From contig UCEZ01000052.1 of assembly GCA_900471525.1 (NCBI GenBank), forward strand, positions 1 through 52,424: a stretch of DNA of 52,424 nt. Reading direction: 5' to 3'. A program made the translations under genes and the position numbers. A model generated the notes under the pieces. That model was not told the origin of the DNA. It worked only from the letters and a program-made list of their open reading frames with translations, and made no database searches. Origin of the DNA: Hyphomicrobiales bacterium. GTDB taxonomy: Bacteria; Pseudomonadota; Alphaproteobacteria; Rhizobiales; Rhizobiaceae. Below are positions 8,555 to 17,418 of this stretch, one piece after another (position 1 is the stretch's first letter; every line of letters begins with the position of its first letter).

Positions 8555-9772
8555 ATGGGCAATTCCATAAGGGACAACCGTCCCGAAACCACGCCGTGCG
8601 GCAAGCCCGCCGCCTTGGCACATTACTTCACCGCGAAATCCTGGATCGAGGGATCCGCACTCGAGCAACTGGCCGCCATGGCAGAGATGCCGGGCATGCT
8701 GTCGGTTGCCGGATTTCCGGACCTTCATCCGGGCAAATACGGCCCCGTCGGCATGGCGGCGCTGTCCACACGTCTCTACCCACAGCTGATCGGCACCGAT
8801 ATCGGCTGCGGCATGGGTTTCTTCGAACTCGACCTGCCGCTGCGCAAGTTCAAGATCGAGAAGGCTGCGGAGGCGATGCGTCAACTCGAAGCACCCGCCT
8901 TTGAGCAGAGAAACCCAGCGACGACAGACGGTGCCCGCTCGCTCATTGCAAACGCCGACACTCTCGGCACCATCGGTGGCGGCAATCACTTCTGCGAAAT
9001 CCAGGCGGTGGACGAACTGTTTTGCCCTGAAGCCGCCAGGCATCTGGACAAGCAGAAAACCTACCTGCTCGTCCATTCCGGCTCGCGCAACCTCGGTGCC
9101 AACGTATTCGCGGACACACTCGCAAGGAATGTCTCGCTTGGCGAGGGGCTCGATCCGACGTCGGATGCCGGCACCGCATGGCTCGTGCTTCACGATCTCT
9201 GCGTCGAGTGGGCGGCGCTCAACCGCCAGGTCATCGCCGAACGGGCAGCATTGATGCTCCGTACAGATGTTCGGCTGATCGCCGACGTGCCGCACAATCT
9301 TGTGCGGGCAACACCCGAAGGCCATGTCCACTACAAGGGCGCGGCAGCAGTGACGCACGGAGGCATTGCACCCATCGCCGGTTCGCGGGCAAGCCTCAGC
9401 TATGTGGTCGAACCGCTTGCCGGCGCTGCCCGCTCGCATTGAGCAATATCGCATGGCGCGGGCCGCAAATATGACCGCCGCAACATGCATGGACGCACCG
9501 GCAACACCCGCAGCGAACGTGAGGGGCTATTGCGCAATGCCTGGGGTGGCATCGCCATCTGCGACGATCGCCGGCTTGCGGTCGAAGAGGCGGCTGGCGC
9601 CTACAAGAGCGCAGCACAGGTGGTCGAGGATCTGGCAGGCCATGACCTCATCCGGCCGCTGGCCGCCATGAAGCCGCTGGTCACCTACAAGAAGGTCGAG
9701 ATCGATCACGCCGAGGCCAAGCGGGACAAGGGGCGCGAACGCCGCCTGGAACGGAGGCAGAGACATGGTTGA
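8555..9772 (+). pseudogene. rtcB: RtcB2-type RNA ligase gene interrupted by one in-frame TGA
   Basis: RtcB proteins join RNA 3'-phosphate and 5'-OH ends using GTP and manganese. Codons 1-295 encode the metal-site motifs in order: DIGCGMG, GGGNHFCEI, VHSGSR, and HYKGAAAVTHGG. Codon 296 (9440-9442) is TGA. The same frame then continues without a shift as AISHGAGRKYDRRNMHGR, containing the His that accepts GMP in the family, and on through AWGGIAICDDR, EEAAGAYKSA and LVTYKK to a stop at 9772. Read through, it gives about 405 residues, the normal length. As written, the short product would lack the nucleophile and be inactive. The close coupling to prfH identifies it as the release-factor-H-coupled RtcB family (RtcB2). 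The TGA may be a recent nonsense mutation, a sequence error or, least likely, a recoding signal. Confidence 0.9.
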
Positions 9773-10382
9773 TATCCATCTTCTGGCGACATCGGGCAAT
9801 GGCCCGGTCGAGTGCCGTATCGCGCTCACGTCGCTTCTTTCCATTTTCGAAAAAGATGCGAAAGCGCGCGATTGCACCTTCGAGGTAACCACCGCGCAGG
9901 CGCCGGATGCCCATGGACCGGCATCCGCCATCGTCACGCTCAGCGGCGATGGCGCAACGGTGCTTGCCAACGCATATTGCGGCACTATCCGGTTCGTTTT
10001 CAAGAGCATGGTACGGCCGCATCACAAGCGGCAGAACTGGTTCGTCGGGGTTCGTACCATCGAGCTTGCGGGCGACCCTGCGGACGCGGCTACGATCGAT
10101 CTGCAGGATATCCGTTTCGAAACGCTGCGGGCGGGCGGTCCCGGCGGACAGCACCAAAACACGACGGACAGCGCCGTGCGGGCGACCCACATACCAAGCG
10201 GCATTACGGTCATCTGCCGCGACGAACGCTCGCAGCACCGCAACAAGGCGACAGCGATCCGCCGCCTGCAGGCAGCCCTGCAACTGCCTGCGGAACGGGA
10301 CGCGCGCAACGCCAAGACGGCACTTTTCCTCGCCAACAAGGATCTGGAGCGCGGCAACGAGGTCAAGGTGTTCCGCCTGTGA
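9765..10382 (+). CDS. prfH: PrfH, release-factor-like peptidyl-tRNA hydrolase
   Basis: A 205-residue relative of RF1/RF2 that keeps the catalytic domain ([20 protein letters not shown], with the GGQ motif near residue 127) but lacks the codon-recognition domain with SPF/PAT. Members of this family act with RtcB2: PrfH releases the nascent peptide from ribosomes whose 16S rRNA has been cut in the decoding centre, and RtcB2 reseals the rRNA. The ATG overlaps the true end of rtcB by 8 bases in another frame, so the two are translationally coupled. This coupling also shows that the downstream half of rtcB is the genuine 3' end of that gene. A perfect terminator follows. Confidence 0.93.
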   Translation: MVDIHLLATSGNGPVECRIALTSLLSIFEKDAKARDCTFEVTTAQAPDAHGPASAIVTLSGDGATVLANAYCGTIRFVFKSMVRPHHKRQNWFVGVRTIELAGDPADAATIDLQDIRFETLRAGGPGGQHQNTTDSAVRATHIPSGITVICRDERSQHRNKATAIRRLQAALQLPAERDARNAKTALFLANKDLERGNEVKVFRL

Positions 10383-10387
10383 CGATT

Positions 10388-10416
10388 GTGCGCCCGGCAA
10401 CACCGGGCGCACTTTT
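10388..10416 (+). terminator. Terminator of rtcB-prfH
   Basis: Perfect 10-bp stem GTGCGCCCGG / CCGGGCGCAC with a 5-base loop and four T, starting 6 bases after the prfH stop. Confidence 0.88.
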
Positions 10417-10534
10417 GCACCGGCTTTGGCTGCCAAGCAGGAAAATGCGACACCCGCAGGACGGCAAGGCTTGACCATATCGACCCCTTCCCCCATAGGC
10501 AGGGCAAAGTTCTTCAAGATATGGACAAGGTGCC

Positions 10535-11638
10535 ATGGGTTTCAAATGCGGTATCGTCGGACTGCCGAATGTCGGCAAGTCCACTCTCTTCAACGCGCTG
10601 ACCAAGACGGCGCAGGCGCAGGCCGCGAACTATCCGTTCTGCACCATCGAACCGAACACCGGCGAAGTGGCGGTGCCCGATCCGCGCATGCGCAAGCTTG
10701 CCGATATCGCCAAGTCGAAGGAACTCATTCCGACCCGTATTTCCTTCGTCGATATCGCCGGTCTCGTGCGCGGCGCATCGAAGGGTGAAGGCCTCGGCAA
10801 CAAGTTCCTTGCCAATATTCGCGAAGTCGACGCGACGGTGCATGTGCTGCGCTGCTTCGAGGACGACGACATCACGCATGTGGAAGGCCGCATCAATCCG
10901 GTCGGCGATGCCGAGACGATCGAGACAGAGTTGATGCTCGCCGATCTGGAAAGCCTCGAGCGCCGCACCGAGCAGACGCGCAAGCGCGCAGCGTCCAAGG
11001 ACAAGGAATCGCTGACCCTGCTGCCGGTCATGGATGCAGCGCTGAAGCTGCTTCAGGATGGCAAGCCGGCGCGCGCACTTCTCCCGACGCTGGCCGTGGA
11101 AGAAAAGCTGATCCTGCAAGGCCTCAATCTTTTGACCGCCCATCCGGTTCTCTACGTCTGCAACGTCGCCGAGGGCGATGCCGTTTCCGGCAATGCCCAC
11201 ACCAAGGCAGTCGCGGAAATGGCAAAGGCACAAGGAGCAGAAACCGTCGTCATCTCTGCGGCCATCGAATCCGAGGTTGCCCAGCTGCCGGAAGAGGAAG
11301 CCAAGGAATTCCTGGAGGCGCTGGGCCTTCACGAAGCCGGTCTCGACCAGCTCATCCGCGCCGGCTACAAGCTGCTCGACCTCATCACCTATTTCACCGT
11401 CGGTCCGAAGGAAACGCGTGCCTGGACGATCGAGCGCGGCACGAAGGCTCCTGCCGCGGCAGGCGTCATCCATACGGATTTCGAGCGCGGCTTCATCCGC
11501 GCCTTCACCATCGGCTATGACGACTACATCGCCTTCGGCGGCGAAAGCGGCGCCAAGGAAGCCGGCAAGGCGCGCGACGAAGGCAAGGAATATGTCGTCC
11601 AGGACGGCGACGTGATCCACTTCCGCTTCAACACGTAG
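10535..11638 (+). CDS. ychF: YchF (OLA1-type) ribosome-associated ATPase
   Basis: Obg-family P-loop ATPase that binds ribosomes. 367 residues. Visible elements are the P-loop GLPNVGKST at about 8-16, the G2/G3 region with [17 protein letters not shown], an NVAE motif in place of the NKxD guanine-specificity motif (the reason this family uses ATP), a coiled-coil insertion around 130-170, and a C-terminal TGS domain with [25 protein letters not shown] precedes the ATG. It has its own transcription unit after the prfH terminator. Confidence 0.97.
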   Translation: MGFKCGIVGLPNVGKSTLFNALTKTAQAQAANYPFCTIEPNTGEVAVPDPRMRKLADIAKSKELIPTRISFVDIAGLVRGASKGEGLGNKFLANIREVDATVHVLRCFEDDDITHVEGRINPVGDAETIETELMLADLESLERRTEQTRKRAASKDKESLTLLPVMDAALKLLQDGKPARALLPTLAVEEKLILQGLNLLTAHPVLYVCNVAEGDAVSGNAHTKAVAEMAKAQGAETVVISAAIESEVAQLPEEEAKEFLEALGLHEAGLDQLIRAGYKLLDLITYFTVGPKETRAWTIERGTKAPAAAGVIHTDFERGFIRAFTIGYDDYIAFGGESGAKEAGKARDEGKEYVVQDGDVIHFRFNT

Positions 11639-11822
11639 GACCGGCACCGGGCTCTTCAAACAAGCCGGCTGCAAAATATTGCAAGAAATCAAAATATTGG
11701 AGCGCCGTTCGTTAACTTTGACGAGCGGCGTTGTCATGAGTATCTCTTTTCCATTGCCTTAGCGCTTGCCCTTCGGGCGATCGGCGATATGTTTTGCCCG
11801 CACCATATTTGAGGAGTTTTCG
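11639..11822. other. Intergenic region with direct repeat and hairpin
   Basis: Two copies of CAAAATATTG (11672-11681 and 11690-11699) sit 18 bases apart, start to start, and each contains an AATATT palindrome. They are followed by an imperfect inverted repeat, CGCCGTTCGT and ACGAGCGGCG (about 11705-11734). The repeats could be a regulator site for the downstream secreted-protein gene. The hairpin has no good T-run. Confidence 0.5.
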
Positions 11823-13271
11823 ATGCGCCTGCTTCCCGCCCTTCTGCTTTCCACCGCCCTCGTCACACAATCGGTGCAGGCAGCGGACATCAGCCACCAG
11901 GGCGCGCAGGAGCTTGAACAGAAGTTCACCGCCTACCTGCCCGAGGATCTGGCAAAATCGGGATTGATCAAGGTCCGCCCCGGCACGACGGACTACGAGC
12001 TCACCTTCGATCCGACCGTGCTCCTCAAGGACGTCGATCCGAAAACCTTCAGCATCTCGGGCCTCAAGCCGTTTCTTTCACTGATCCGGCCAATGGAAGA
12101 CGGTCTCTGGCACTTCGCGCAGACGGCAGATTTGGACGTCAAGGGACAGTTCACCGCCGGGCCTGAAACGACGGATTTCACCTACAAGATCGATGCCATC
12201 CGCACAGAGGGCATCGTCGATCCCGACCTCCTCTATTTCAAATCCGCCGACATGACGGCTGACGGCATCTTCGTGACGTCGAAATCTCCACAGCAGTCGG
12301 TCGAGGCACGTTTCGGGTCGATGAAGTCGGCCATGAGTGCAACGCGGGCAACGCCGGCAACCATCGACATCCGATCCAATATGGCGATGAACGGCTTTAC
12401 CGAGACCGTCATCGACCCCGCCAAAGTGAAGGTCGATCTCTCCGCTGACAGCGTGACCGCGGACGTGGCATTCAACGGACTGACCTATCGCCCGGTGCAG
12501 GATCTGGTGTTCTTCATCCTCGACAATGCGAAGAAGAAAGCGCTGCTGCCAACAGAGCAGGTCCGCCTCAAGGCGCTCGTTCGCGCCAACTTGCCGTTGT
12601 TCGAAAATCTGCTGGAATCGGTCGATGTCGCCAACCTCAAGGTCGGAACCCCGACGGGTACATTTGGGGCAGAAACCCTGCGCTACACGATCAGCACCGA
12701 CGGCCTGAAGGATGATGCGAGTGTCGGCTTCGGCATCACGATCGACAAGCCTTCCGTACCGCCGGGCGTGGTACCGGACGCCTTTGTCTCGGCGCTTCCT
12801 GAAACCGTGACCACCGGTATTTCCCTGGAAAACATCAACCTTGCCAGCGGCATCACCTATTTCATCGATCACGCCGATTTCAATGCCGAAAAGCCGCTGA
12901 CCGACGAACAATCGGCGGAGATCGGCAAAATCTTTCTGCCGGGTGGCGCGATGACGATCAGGTATGACGATGTCTCCGCCCGCTCCGCCGTCTATGATTT
13001 CAGCCTCTCGGGCACAACCACCATCTATCCTGAGCAACAGGGCAGGCAGAACACCGACCTGACACTCTATGCAAAGGATTTCGACAAGACGATTTCTTAC
13101 CTGCAGGAAAATGCCAAGACCGTGCCCCAGTTTGGCCAGGCGGCTTTCATGCTGCTGATGATCAAGGGTTTTGCCAAGCAGGCGCCAGATGGCCGGCAGA
13201 TGTGGAACATCGTCGTCGACGAGAACAAAAAGGTGAAGATCAACGGCCAGGACCTCCCCTTCCAGCCATGA
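11823..13271 (+). CDS. Secreted protein of unknown function
   Basis: A 482-residue protein with a clear signal peptide (MRLLPALLLSTALVTQ..., cleavage after QSVQA). The start is the ATG after GAGGAG. The mature part has repeated beta-strand-like stretches, no cysteines to speak of, and no recognisable catalytic motif. It ends in a short hydrophilic segment. I do not recognise the family; conserved rhizobial periplasmic proteins of the DUF2125 kind are a possibility. It has no close operon partner: ychF is 184 bases before and the MaoC pair 85 bases after. Confidence 0.75.
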   Translation: MRLLPALLLSTALVTQSVQAADISHQGAQELEQKFTAYLPEDLAKSGLIKVRPGTTDYELTFDPTVLLKDVDPKTFSISGLKPFLSLIRPMEDGLWHFAQTADLDVKGQFTAGPETTDFTYKIDAIRTEGIVDPDLLYFKSADMTADGIFVTSKSPQQSVEARFGSMKSAMSATRATPATIDIRSNMAMNGFTETVIDPAKVKVDLSADSVTADVAFNGLTYRPVQDLVFFILDNAKKKALLPTEQVRLKALVRANLPLFENLLESVDVANLKVGTPTGTFGAETLRYTISTDGLKDDASVGFGITIDKPSVPPGVVPDAFVSALPETVTTGISLENINLASGITYFIDHADFNAEKPLTDEQSAEIGKIFLPGGAMTIRYDDVSARSAVYDFSLSGTTTIYPEQQGRQNTDLTLYAKDFDKTISYLQENAKTVPQFGQAAFMLLMIKGFAKQAPDGRQMWNIVVDENKKVKINGQDLPFQP

Positions 13272-13356
13272 TCTGCGTTTAAGAAACACCCAGCCTGTTT
13301 TCATTTCCCATAACTGACGACGATGCTAAAACGTCCCGGTTGGAGGACGATAGCCC

Positions 13357-13812
13357 ATGCTTCATTTCGAGGATTTTCCAGCCGGCAGGCGGTTCGAATT
13401 CAAGCCAGTTGAGGTGAAGGCCGAGGAGGTCATCGCCTTTGCTTCGGAGTTCGATCCGCAGCCGATGCACCTGTCGGAAGACGGCGGCAAGGCCAGCATT
13501 CTCGGCGGGCTCGCCGCATCGGGCTGGCACACCAGCGCGATGATGATGCGCATGCTCTGCGACAGCTACATTCGCGAGGCGGCGTCGGAAGGCTCCCCCG
13601 GCGTCGACAGCATGGAGTGGAAAAAGGCGGTGCTTGCCGGCGATACGCTTTCCGGCAATTGCACCGTCGTCGAGGCACGCGTTTCTCGCTCGCGGCCCGA
13701 AATCGGCATCGTGCGATTGAGAGCCGTCGTCAACAACCAGCGGGGCGAAACCGTGGCGATCTGCGACTATGCCAACATGATCCGCTGCCAGCCGGCGGGA
13801 GAAACGGCATGA
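13357..13812 (+). CDS. MaoC-family hot-dog dehydratase, copy 1
   Basis: A 151-residue single hot-dog-fold protein of the (R)-specific enoyl-CoA hydratase type. The hydratase motif region reads FASEFDPQPMHLSED, in which the catalytic Asp and His of the family fall, followed by the ASGWHT segment. A strong GGAGG lies upstream. Its stop overlaps the start of a related gene by ATGA, suggesting that the two paralogues are made together and probably form one enzyme. The substrate is unknown. Confidence 0.88.
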   Translation: MLHFEDFPAGRRFEFKPVEVKAEEVIAFASEFDPQPMHLSEDGGKASILGGLAASGWHTSAMMMRMLCDSYIREAASEGSPGVDSMEWKKAVLAGDTLSGNCTVVEARVSRSRPEIGIVRLRAVVNNQRGETVAICDYANMIRCQPAGETA

Positions 13813-14276
13813 AACTGTCGGACCTTCATCCCGAGGGCACGCGGGAAACGATCGGCACGGTCATCTTCACGGCCGAGGATATCATTCATTTTGCGGAAAA
13901 ATTCGATCCGCAGCCGTTTCATCTCGACGCCGAACTGGCCCGGCAATCGCTATTCGGCGGTCTCTGCGCCTCCGGTTGGCATACCTGCGCCGGCTGGATG
14001 AAATGTTTCGTTCCCTATTGGCTGGGTGAAATCAAACGGCTGGCAAAGGAGGGAGTTGTCGCGCCGAAGCTCGGCCCCTCACCCGGCTTTCGCGACATGC
14101 GCTGGCTTCGCCCGGTCTTTGCCGGAGACACGATCACCTACTTCGTTACTTTCGTTGCCGCGAAAGATCTGGAATCGCGGCCGGGATGGCGGATCAACAC
14201 CATTTTCTGCGAAGGCGAGAACCAGGACGGCCAGCCGGTCATCCGGTTCGAGAGCAAGGTGATCGAATTTCCCTGA
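13809..14276 (+). CDS. MaoC-family hot-dog dehydratase, copy 2
   Basis: A 155-residue paralogue of the preceding gene, with FAEKFDPQPFHLD carrying the predicted catalytic Asp/His and the same CASGWHT segment. It starts in a 4-base ATGA overlap with copy 1. Its TGA stop lies at the first bases of a palindromic intergenic element, which begins exactly where coding ends. Confidence 0.88.
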   Translation: MKLSDLHPEGTRETIGTVIFTAEDIIHFAEKFDPQPFHLDAELARQSLFGGLCASGWHTCAGWMKCFVPYWLGEIKRLAKEGVVAPKLGPSPGFRDMRWLRPVFAGDTITYFVTFVAAKDLESRPGWRINTIFCEGENQDGQPVIRFESKVIEFP

Positions 14277-14333
14277 TGTCGCCCCAAAGTGTGTAGGCGG
14301 TTTGGGAGCGACGACATGCATGGAGACAAAGAC
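14275..14333. repeat. Left half of a Rhizobiaceae intergenic palindromic element
   Basis: An imperfect inverted repeat with arms TGTCGCCCCAAA and TTTGGGAGCGACGACA, followed by ATGCATGGAGACAAAGAC. From memory this matches a module that is common between genes in Rhizobium and Agrobacterium (of the RIME kind), where it is usually continued directly by a CTAAAG...CTTTAG palindrome. Here that second module is found only at 16225. Confidence 0.55.
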
Positions 14334-14354
14334 AAGCAGCGGCGTTAGGTTGGC

Positions 14355-14492
14355 CTAAAGGCGCCTGGCTTCGAACTTCCGCGTGACGAAGCGATGCGGC
14401 TCGTGGTCGTTGATCATGCCGACCATCCAGGCATGGAGGGCCTTCCATAGAGGGGGATGATGAGGCTTGATAAACAGCCGGTTTTTATCGCA
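14355..14492 (-). pseudogene. Possible 3' remnant of a gene
   Basis: An open stretch of 45 codons ending in TAG, with no credible start, reads ...LFIKPHHPPLWKALHAWM and then MINDHEPHRFVTRKFEARRL. Its balanced composition and Trp/His content look like a real protein C-terminus. It is preceded by an in-frame TAG. The family is not recognised. It lies at the edge of the inserted segment, so it may be debris carried in with it. Chance cannot be excluded. Confidence 0.25.
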
Positions 14493-14526
14493 ACCTATCT
14501 ATCAAGATTCTCGTCACCCGCTTAGA

Positions 14527-15180
14527 TCAGCCTGCGGTGCTCGGCACTGGCGTGTTGAGCAGCTGCTGCTCCCATAGATATGCAATGCCGCTACCAGCAG
14601 CATGCTGCTTGAGCACGTCCGTCAACTCTGCGGCGTGCTCGGTCCGGGCCCAGTCGCGCTGCCATTCCGACGCTAACGCCAGCCAGGTCATCATGTTCGC
14701 GCCGGCCGCGATCATGCGCTGGATGGCCACCTCGTGCGCTTCGACCGACGTGCCGCCCGACGCGTCGGTGATGACCGTGACATCCCAGCCTTCGCCCAAC
14801 GCCTGGATCACCGGCATCGCAACGCAAATCTCGGTCCACAGGCCGGCGATGATGAGCTGCTTGCGGCCGGTCGCCTTGACCGCGTCCACGACCTTCCTGT
14901 CTTCCCAGGTGTTGATGAACGTCCGGTCGATGACCTCTTGGCCGGGAAACACGTCGGTGATGTGAGGGAAGATGAGGCCGCCCCGTTCGGCGATGACGCT
15001 CGTCAGGATGGTGGGGACGCCGAATGCCTTCGCGGCCTTCGCCAGCGCCGTCGAGTTGTTGACCACCGCATGCGGGTCGTGGCTGTTCAGGTTCGCGAGT
15101 TGGTAAGGCTGGTGGTCGATCAGAACGAGTACCGAATCTTCGGGACGAAGAAGCGACGCAAGGCCGTTACGAAAAGTCAT
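14527..15180 (-). CDS. Isochorismatase-family hydrolase (YcaC-like)
   Basis: A 217-residue cysteine hydrolase of the isochorismatase/nicotinamidase superfamily. The catalytic Asp lies in VLVLIDHQPYQ near residue 19, and the nucleophilic Cys in AGLWTEICVAMPV near residue 115. The Asp-His start and the WTE-x-CV context resemble YcaC-type proteins. The start ATG has AAAGGATG upstream; a longer reading frame upstream overlaps the divergent lysR and lacks support. The LysR gene next to it on the other strand is its probable regulator. It sits within a probable inserted segment. Confidence 0.85.
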   Translation of the reverse strand: MTFRNGLASLLRPEDSVLVLIDHQPYQLANLNSHDPHAVVNNSTALAKAAKAFGVPTILTSVIAERGGLIFPHITDVFPGQEVIDRTFINTWEDRKVVDAVKATGRKQLIIAGLWTEICVAMPVIQALGEGWDVTVITDASGGTSVEAHEVAIQRMIAAGANMMTWLALASEWQRDWARTEHAAELTDVLKQHAAGSGIAYLWEQQLLNTPVPSTAG

Positions 15181-15284
15181 TATTACATCCTTTGCTGCCG
15201 TTGTGAGCGGCATTGTTTTTTCCGGGAGACATGCGCCAGGGGCGACGTTGCCTGGAAGCAGTATTGCCGTTCCCATCCGTGATG

Positions 15285-15305
15285 CGGTAGTACCGTTTTG
15301 TGGTA
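15285..15305. promoter_or_regulatory. Palindromic site between hydrolase and LysR genes
   Basis: Two overlapping dyads: CGGTAGTACCG (15285-15295) and TACC-N7-GGTA (15291-15305). They lie in the 154-base divergent promoter region, 30-50 bases upstream of the lysR start, where LysR-type proteins commonly bind. Assignment by position and symmetry only. Confidence 0.45.
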
Positions 15306-15334
15306 AGCTGTGTCGCGAAACGGGGAACGCTGAA

Positions 15335-16228
15335 TTGGACATCGAAGAGCTACAGACCTTCGTAGAAGTTGCTGATGCCGGGGGAGTTTCGCCTGCTGCG
15401 CTCCGGCTCGGCGTCTCCAAGTCAATCGTCAGTCGGCGGCTCGTCCGGCTTGAAGCGGAACTTGGTGTCCAGCTTCTTGCACGGACCACCCGAGGCGCCG
15501 CTCTCACAGAAGCCGGGGCCACGTTCCGAGACTATGCCGCAAGAGTCTGCGCCGAGATCGACGTGGCCAGGGAAACGATCCTACCTGCCGGTGACCTTCG
15601 CGGTCGCTTGCGAGTTGCCGTGCCGCTTTCTTTCGGCCCGACTCACTTCGCTCCCATCCTCGCGGAAATGGCGCGCCGCCACCCCCAGCTCCAGATCCAC
15701 ACGTGCTACAGTGATCGCTTCGTCGATCTCATCACAGAGGGTTATGATTGTGCGATACGGGTTGGCTATCTTCAGGACTCCAACTTGATCGCAAGACGCG
15801 TCGGACCAATCTATGGGAAGTTCGTCGCGAGCCCGGACTACATCAAAGCGCATGGATCGCCCGAGACGCCGGAGGAACTCGTCGCTCATGAGGCTCTCAT
15901 GCAGGGCACCGAAAGCTGGCAACTCATGGATGGCGACAAGATCATCACGGTCCGTCCGCAGGGGCGCTTCAAGGCCGACAACGGCATAGCTCTAGTTGCC
16001 GCCGCAACAGCTGGACTTGGGATCGCTTACCTGCCCGATTGCCTAACCCATGAATATATAGCTTCCGGTGCGCTCATGCCGGTCATGACACGTCATCCAC
16101 CACCTCCGGCCGGTGCATATGTCATCCGCCCGCCAGGCCAGCATCCCGCACGGAAGATACGGGTCCTCACCGAATTGCTGATTGAGTATTGCGAACCGGC
16201 TCCGCACCTTTGGGGTTTCGGCCGCTAA
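15335..16228 (+). CDS. LysR-type transcriptional regulator
   Basis: 297 residues when started at the TTG preceded by GGGGA, which places the DNA-binding helix-turn-helix (LQTFVEVADAGGVSPAALRL, then SKSIVSRRL) at the extreme N-terminus as in the family. The substrate-binding domain follows from about 90. An upstream in-frame ATG would add 44 non-conserved residues and is rejected. It is divergent from the isochorismatase-family gene. The TAA stop falls in the first bases of a palindromic repeat, marking the right edge of the inserted segment. Confidence 0.9.
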   Translation: MDIEELQTFVEVADAGGVSPAALRLGVSKSIVSRRLVRLEAELGVQLLARTTRGAALTEAGATFRDYAARVCAEIDVARETILPAGDLRGRLRVAVPLSFGPTHFAPILAEMARRHPQLQIHTCYSDRFVDLITEGYDCAIRVGYLQDSNLIARRVGPIYGKFVASPDYIKAHGSPETPEELVAHEALMQGTESWQLMDGDKIITVRPQGRFKADNGIALVAAATAGLGIAYLPDCLTHEYIASGALMPVMTRHPPPPAGAYVIRPPGQHPARKIRVLTELLIEYCEPAPHLWGFGR

Positions 16229-16265
16229 AGTGGATCGCATGAATCCGTTTTGACGCGATGCTTTA
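16225..16265. repeat. Right half of a Rhizobiaceae intergenic palindromic element
   Basis: CTAAAGTGGATCGCATGAATCC followed by GTTTTGACGCGATGCTTTAG: an imperfect palindrome with CTAAAG/CTTTAG ends and GATCGCAT/GCGATG inner arms. It resembles the second module of the element whose first module lies at 14275, in the same relative orientation. The lysR stop codon is inside it. Confidence 0.55.
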
Positions 16266-16279
16266 GCTAACGGCAGGCG

Positions 16280-16825
16280 TCAGTGGCCGTCGAATTCGAT
16301 CAGCGTCAGCACCTCGACGCCGAGCGCTTCGAGCTTCTTGCGTCCGCCGAGTTCCGGCAGGTCGATAATGAAGCAGGCCGCGACGATGTCGGCACCCATC
16401 TGTTGCAGGAGTTTTGTTGCCCCTTCGGCCGTGCCGCCGGTAGCGATCAGATCGTCGACGAGAATGACCTTGTCGCCGGGCTTGATGGCGTCGCGGTGCA
16501 TTTCCATTTCGTCGATGCCGTATTCGAGGCTGTAAGCGATACGGACCGTATCATGCGGCAGCTTGCCCTTCTTGCGGATCGGCACGAAGCCGGCCGACAT
16601 CTGGTGTGCCATGGCGCCGCCCAGAATGAACCCTCGTGCTTCGACACCGGCAACTTTGTCGATCTTGGTGCCGGCGAAGGGATGCACGAGTTCGTCGATG
16701 GCGCGGCGGAAAGCGCGCGGATTGCCGAGCAAAGTGGTGATGTCGCGGAACATGATGCCAGGCTTCGGGTAGTCCGCGATGTTGCGGATGGAGGCGATCA
16801 GTTCCTGCTGGAGAGAAGAGCTCAT
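16280..16825 (-). CDS. apt: Adenine phosphoribosyltransferase
   Basis: Purine salvage enzyme converting adenine and PRPP to AMP. 181 residues with the [12 protein letters not shown] segment, the adenine-binding region GVEARGFI, and the PRPP loop [14 protein letters not shown]. The ATG at 16825 is preferred. An ATG four codons upstream has its purine-rich AAAGG only one base away, which is too close. Its own transcription unit ends near the palindromic element. Confidence 0.96.
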   Translation of the reverse strand: MSSSLQQELIASIRNIADYPKPGIMFRDITTLLGNPRAFRRAIDELVHPFAGTKIDKVAGVEARGFILGGAMAHQMSAGFVPIRKKGKLPHDTVRIAYSLEYGIDEMEMHRDAIKPGDKVILVDDLIATGGTAEGATKLLQQMGADIVAACFIIDLPELGGRKKLEALGVEVLTLIEFDGH

Positions 16826-17007
16826 GGTCGAGGGCATGCCTTTGCGGACGTCTCAGGGAGACGAAGGCATAACATCAAAGCCGGACAATTCTATAGTAGT
16901 TTCTTGAGGGACCGGCGCGGCGGAGGCAGTCTTGCGGACATGCGGCCGAACGTGCGGTTTGTGGAGCAGGACCCGATTGCCTGCCCTGCTCCAATAACGG
17001 CTGGACG

Positions 17008-17418
17008 CTACTGGGCAGGAGCCGCCGTCTTCAGTTTTTCCTGCACCTTCTTGGCGACATCCGGATTGGCCTGCGCAGCGGTGATGATGGTCTTGTATTC
17101 ATCTAGTGACATGCCGGGCGACTTCTCGACGGCATTGATCATCTGCTGGTTCGCCTCGTTCTGCAGCTTCTGCTTGCTCACCGCATCCTTCTCGGCGCCG
17201 ATCTTGGCGGCGTAGTTCTGGCGGACCTTGTCGACCTGCAGATAGGCGACGGCAAAGGCTTCGATCTTTTGATCGCTAATGGCGGCTGGTGCCGTACCCT
17301 GCATCGGCTGCGTCGCCTGTGGCTCGGCGGCACCTTGGGCAAATGCCGGCGAGTTGATGACGATCAGGCTCAGTGCGGCAGCGGTCAAGGCTGCCACGGG
17401 CATGTGGCGAATGGTCAT
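17008..17418 (-). CDS. DUF4168 secreted protein
   Basis: A 136-residue secreted or periplasmic protein with a signal peptide ending in SPAFA, then an Ala/Gln/Pro-rich linker and a helical DUF4168 region (SDQKIEAFAVAYLQVDKVR... to AAQANPDVAKKVQEKL). Alternating charged helices suggest a coiled coil. AAGGAAGG precedes the ATG. The function of DUF4168 is unknown. It is divergent from the DUF1059 gene. Confidence 0.85.
   Translation of the reverse strand: MTIRHMPVAALTAAALSLIVINSPAFAQGAAEPQATQPMQGTAPAAISDQKIEAFAVAYLQVDKVRQNYAAKIGAEKDAVSKQKLQNEANQQMINAVEKSPGMSLDEYKTIITAAQANPDVAKKVQEKLKTAAPAQ

Noticed and set aside
9440..9442. TGA in rtcB as a selenocysteine codon
   Set aside because: No clear SECIS-like hairpin with a GU-bearing loop follows, no selenocysteine genes are in the window, and the position is not a known active-site Cys in RtcB.
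15203..15334. Longer LysR start at an upstream ATG
   Set aside because: Adds 44 residues before the helix-turn-helix; the TTG with GGGGA upstream gives the family length.
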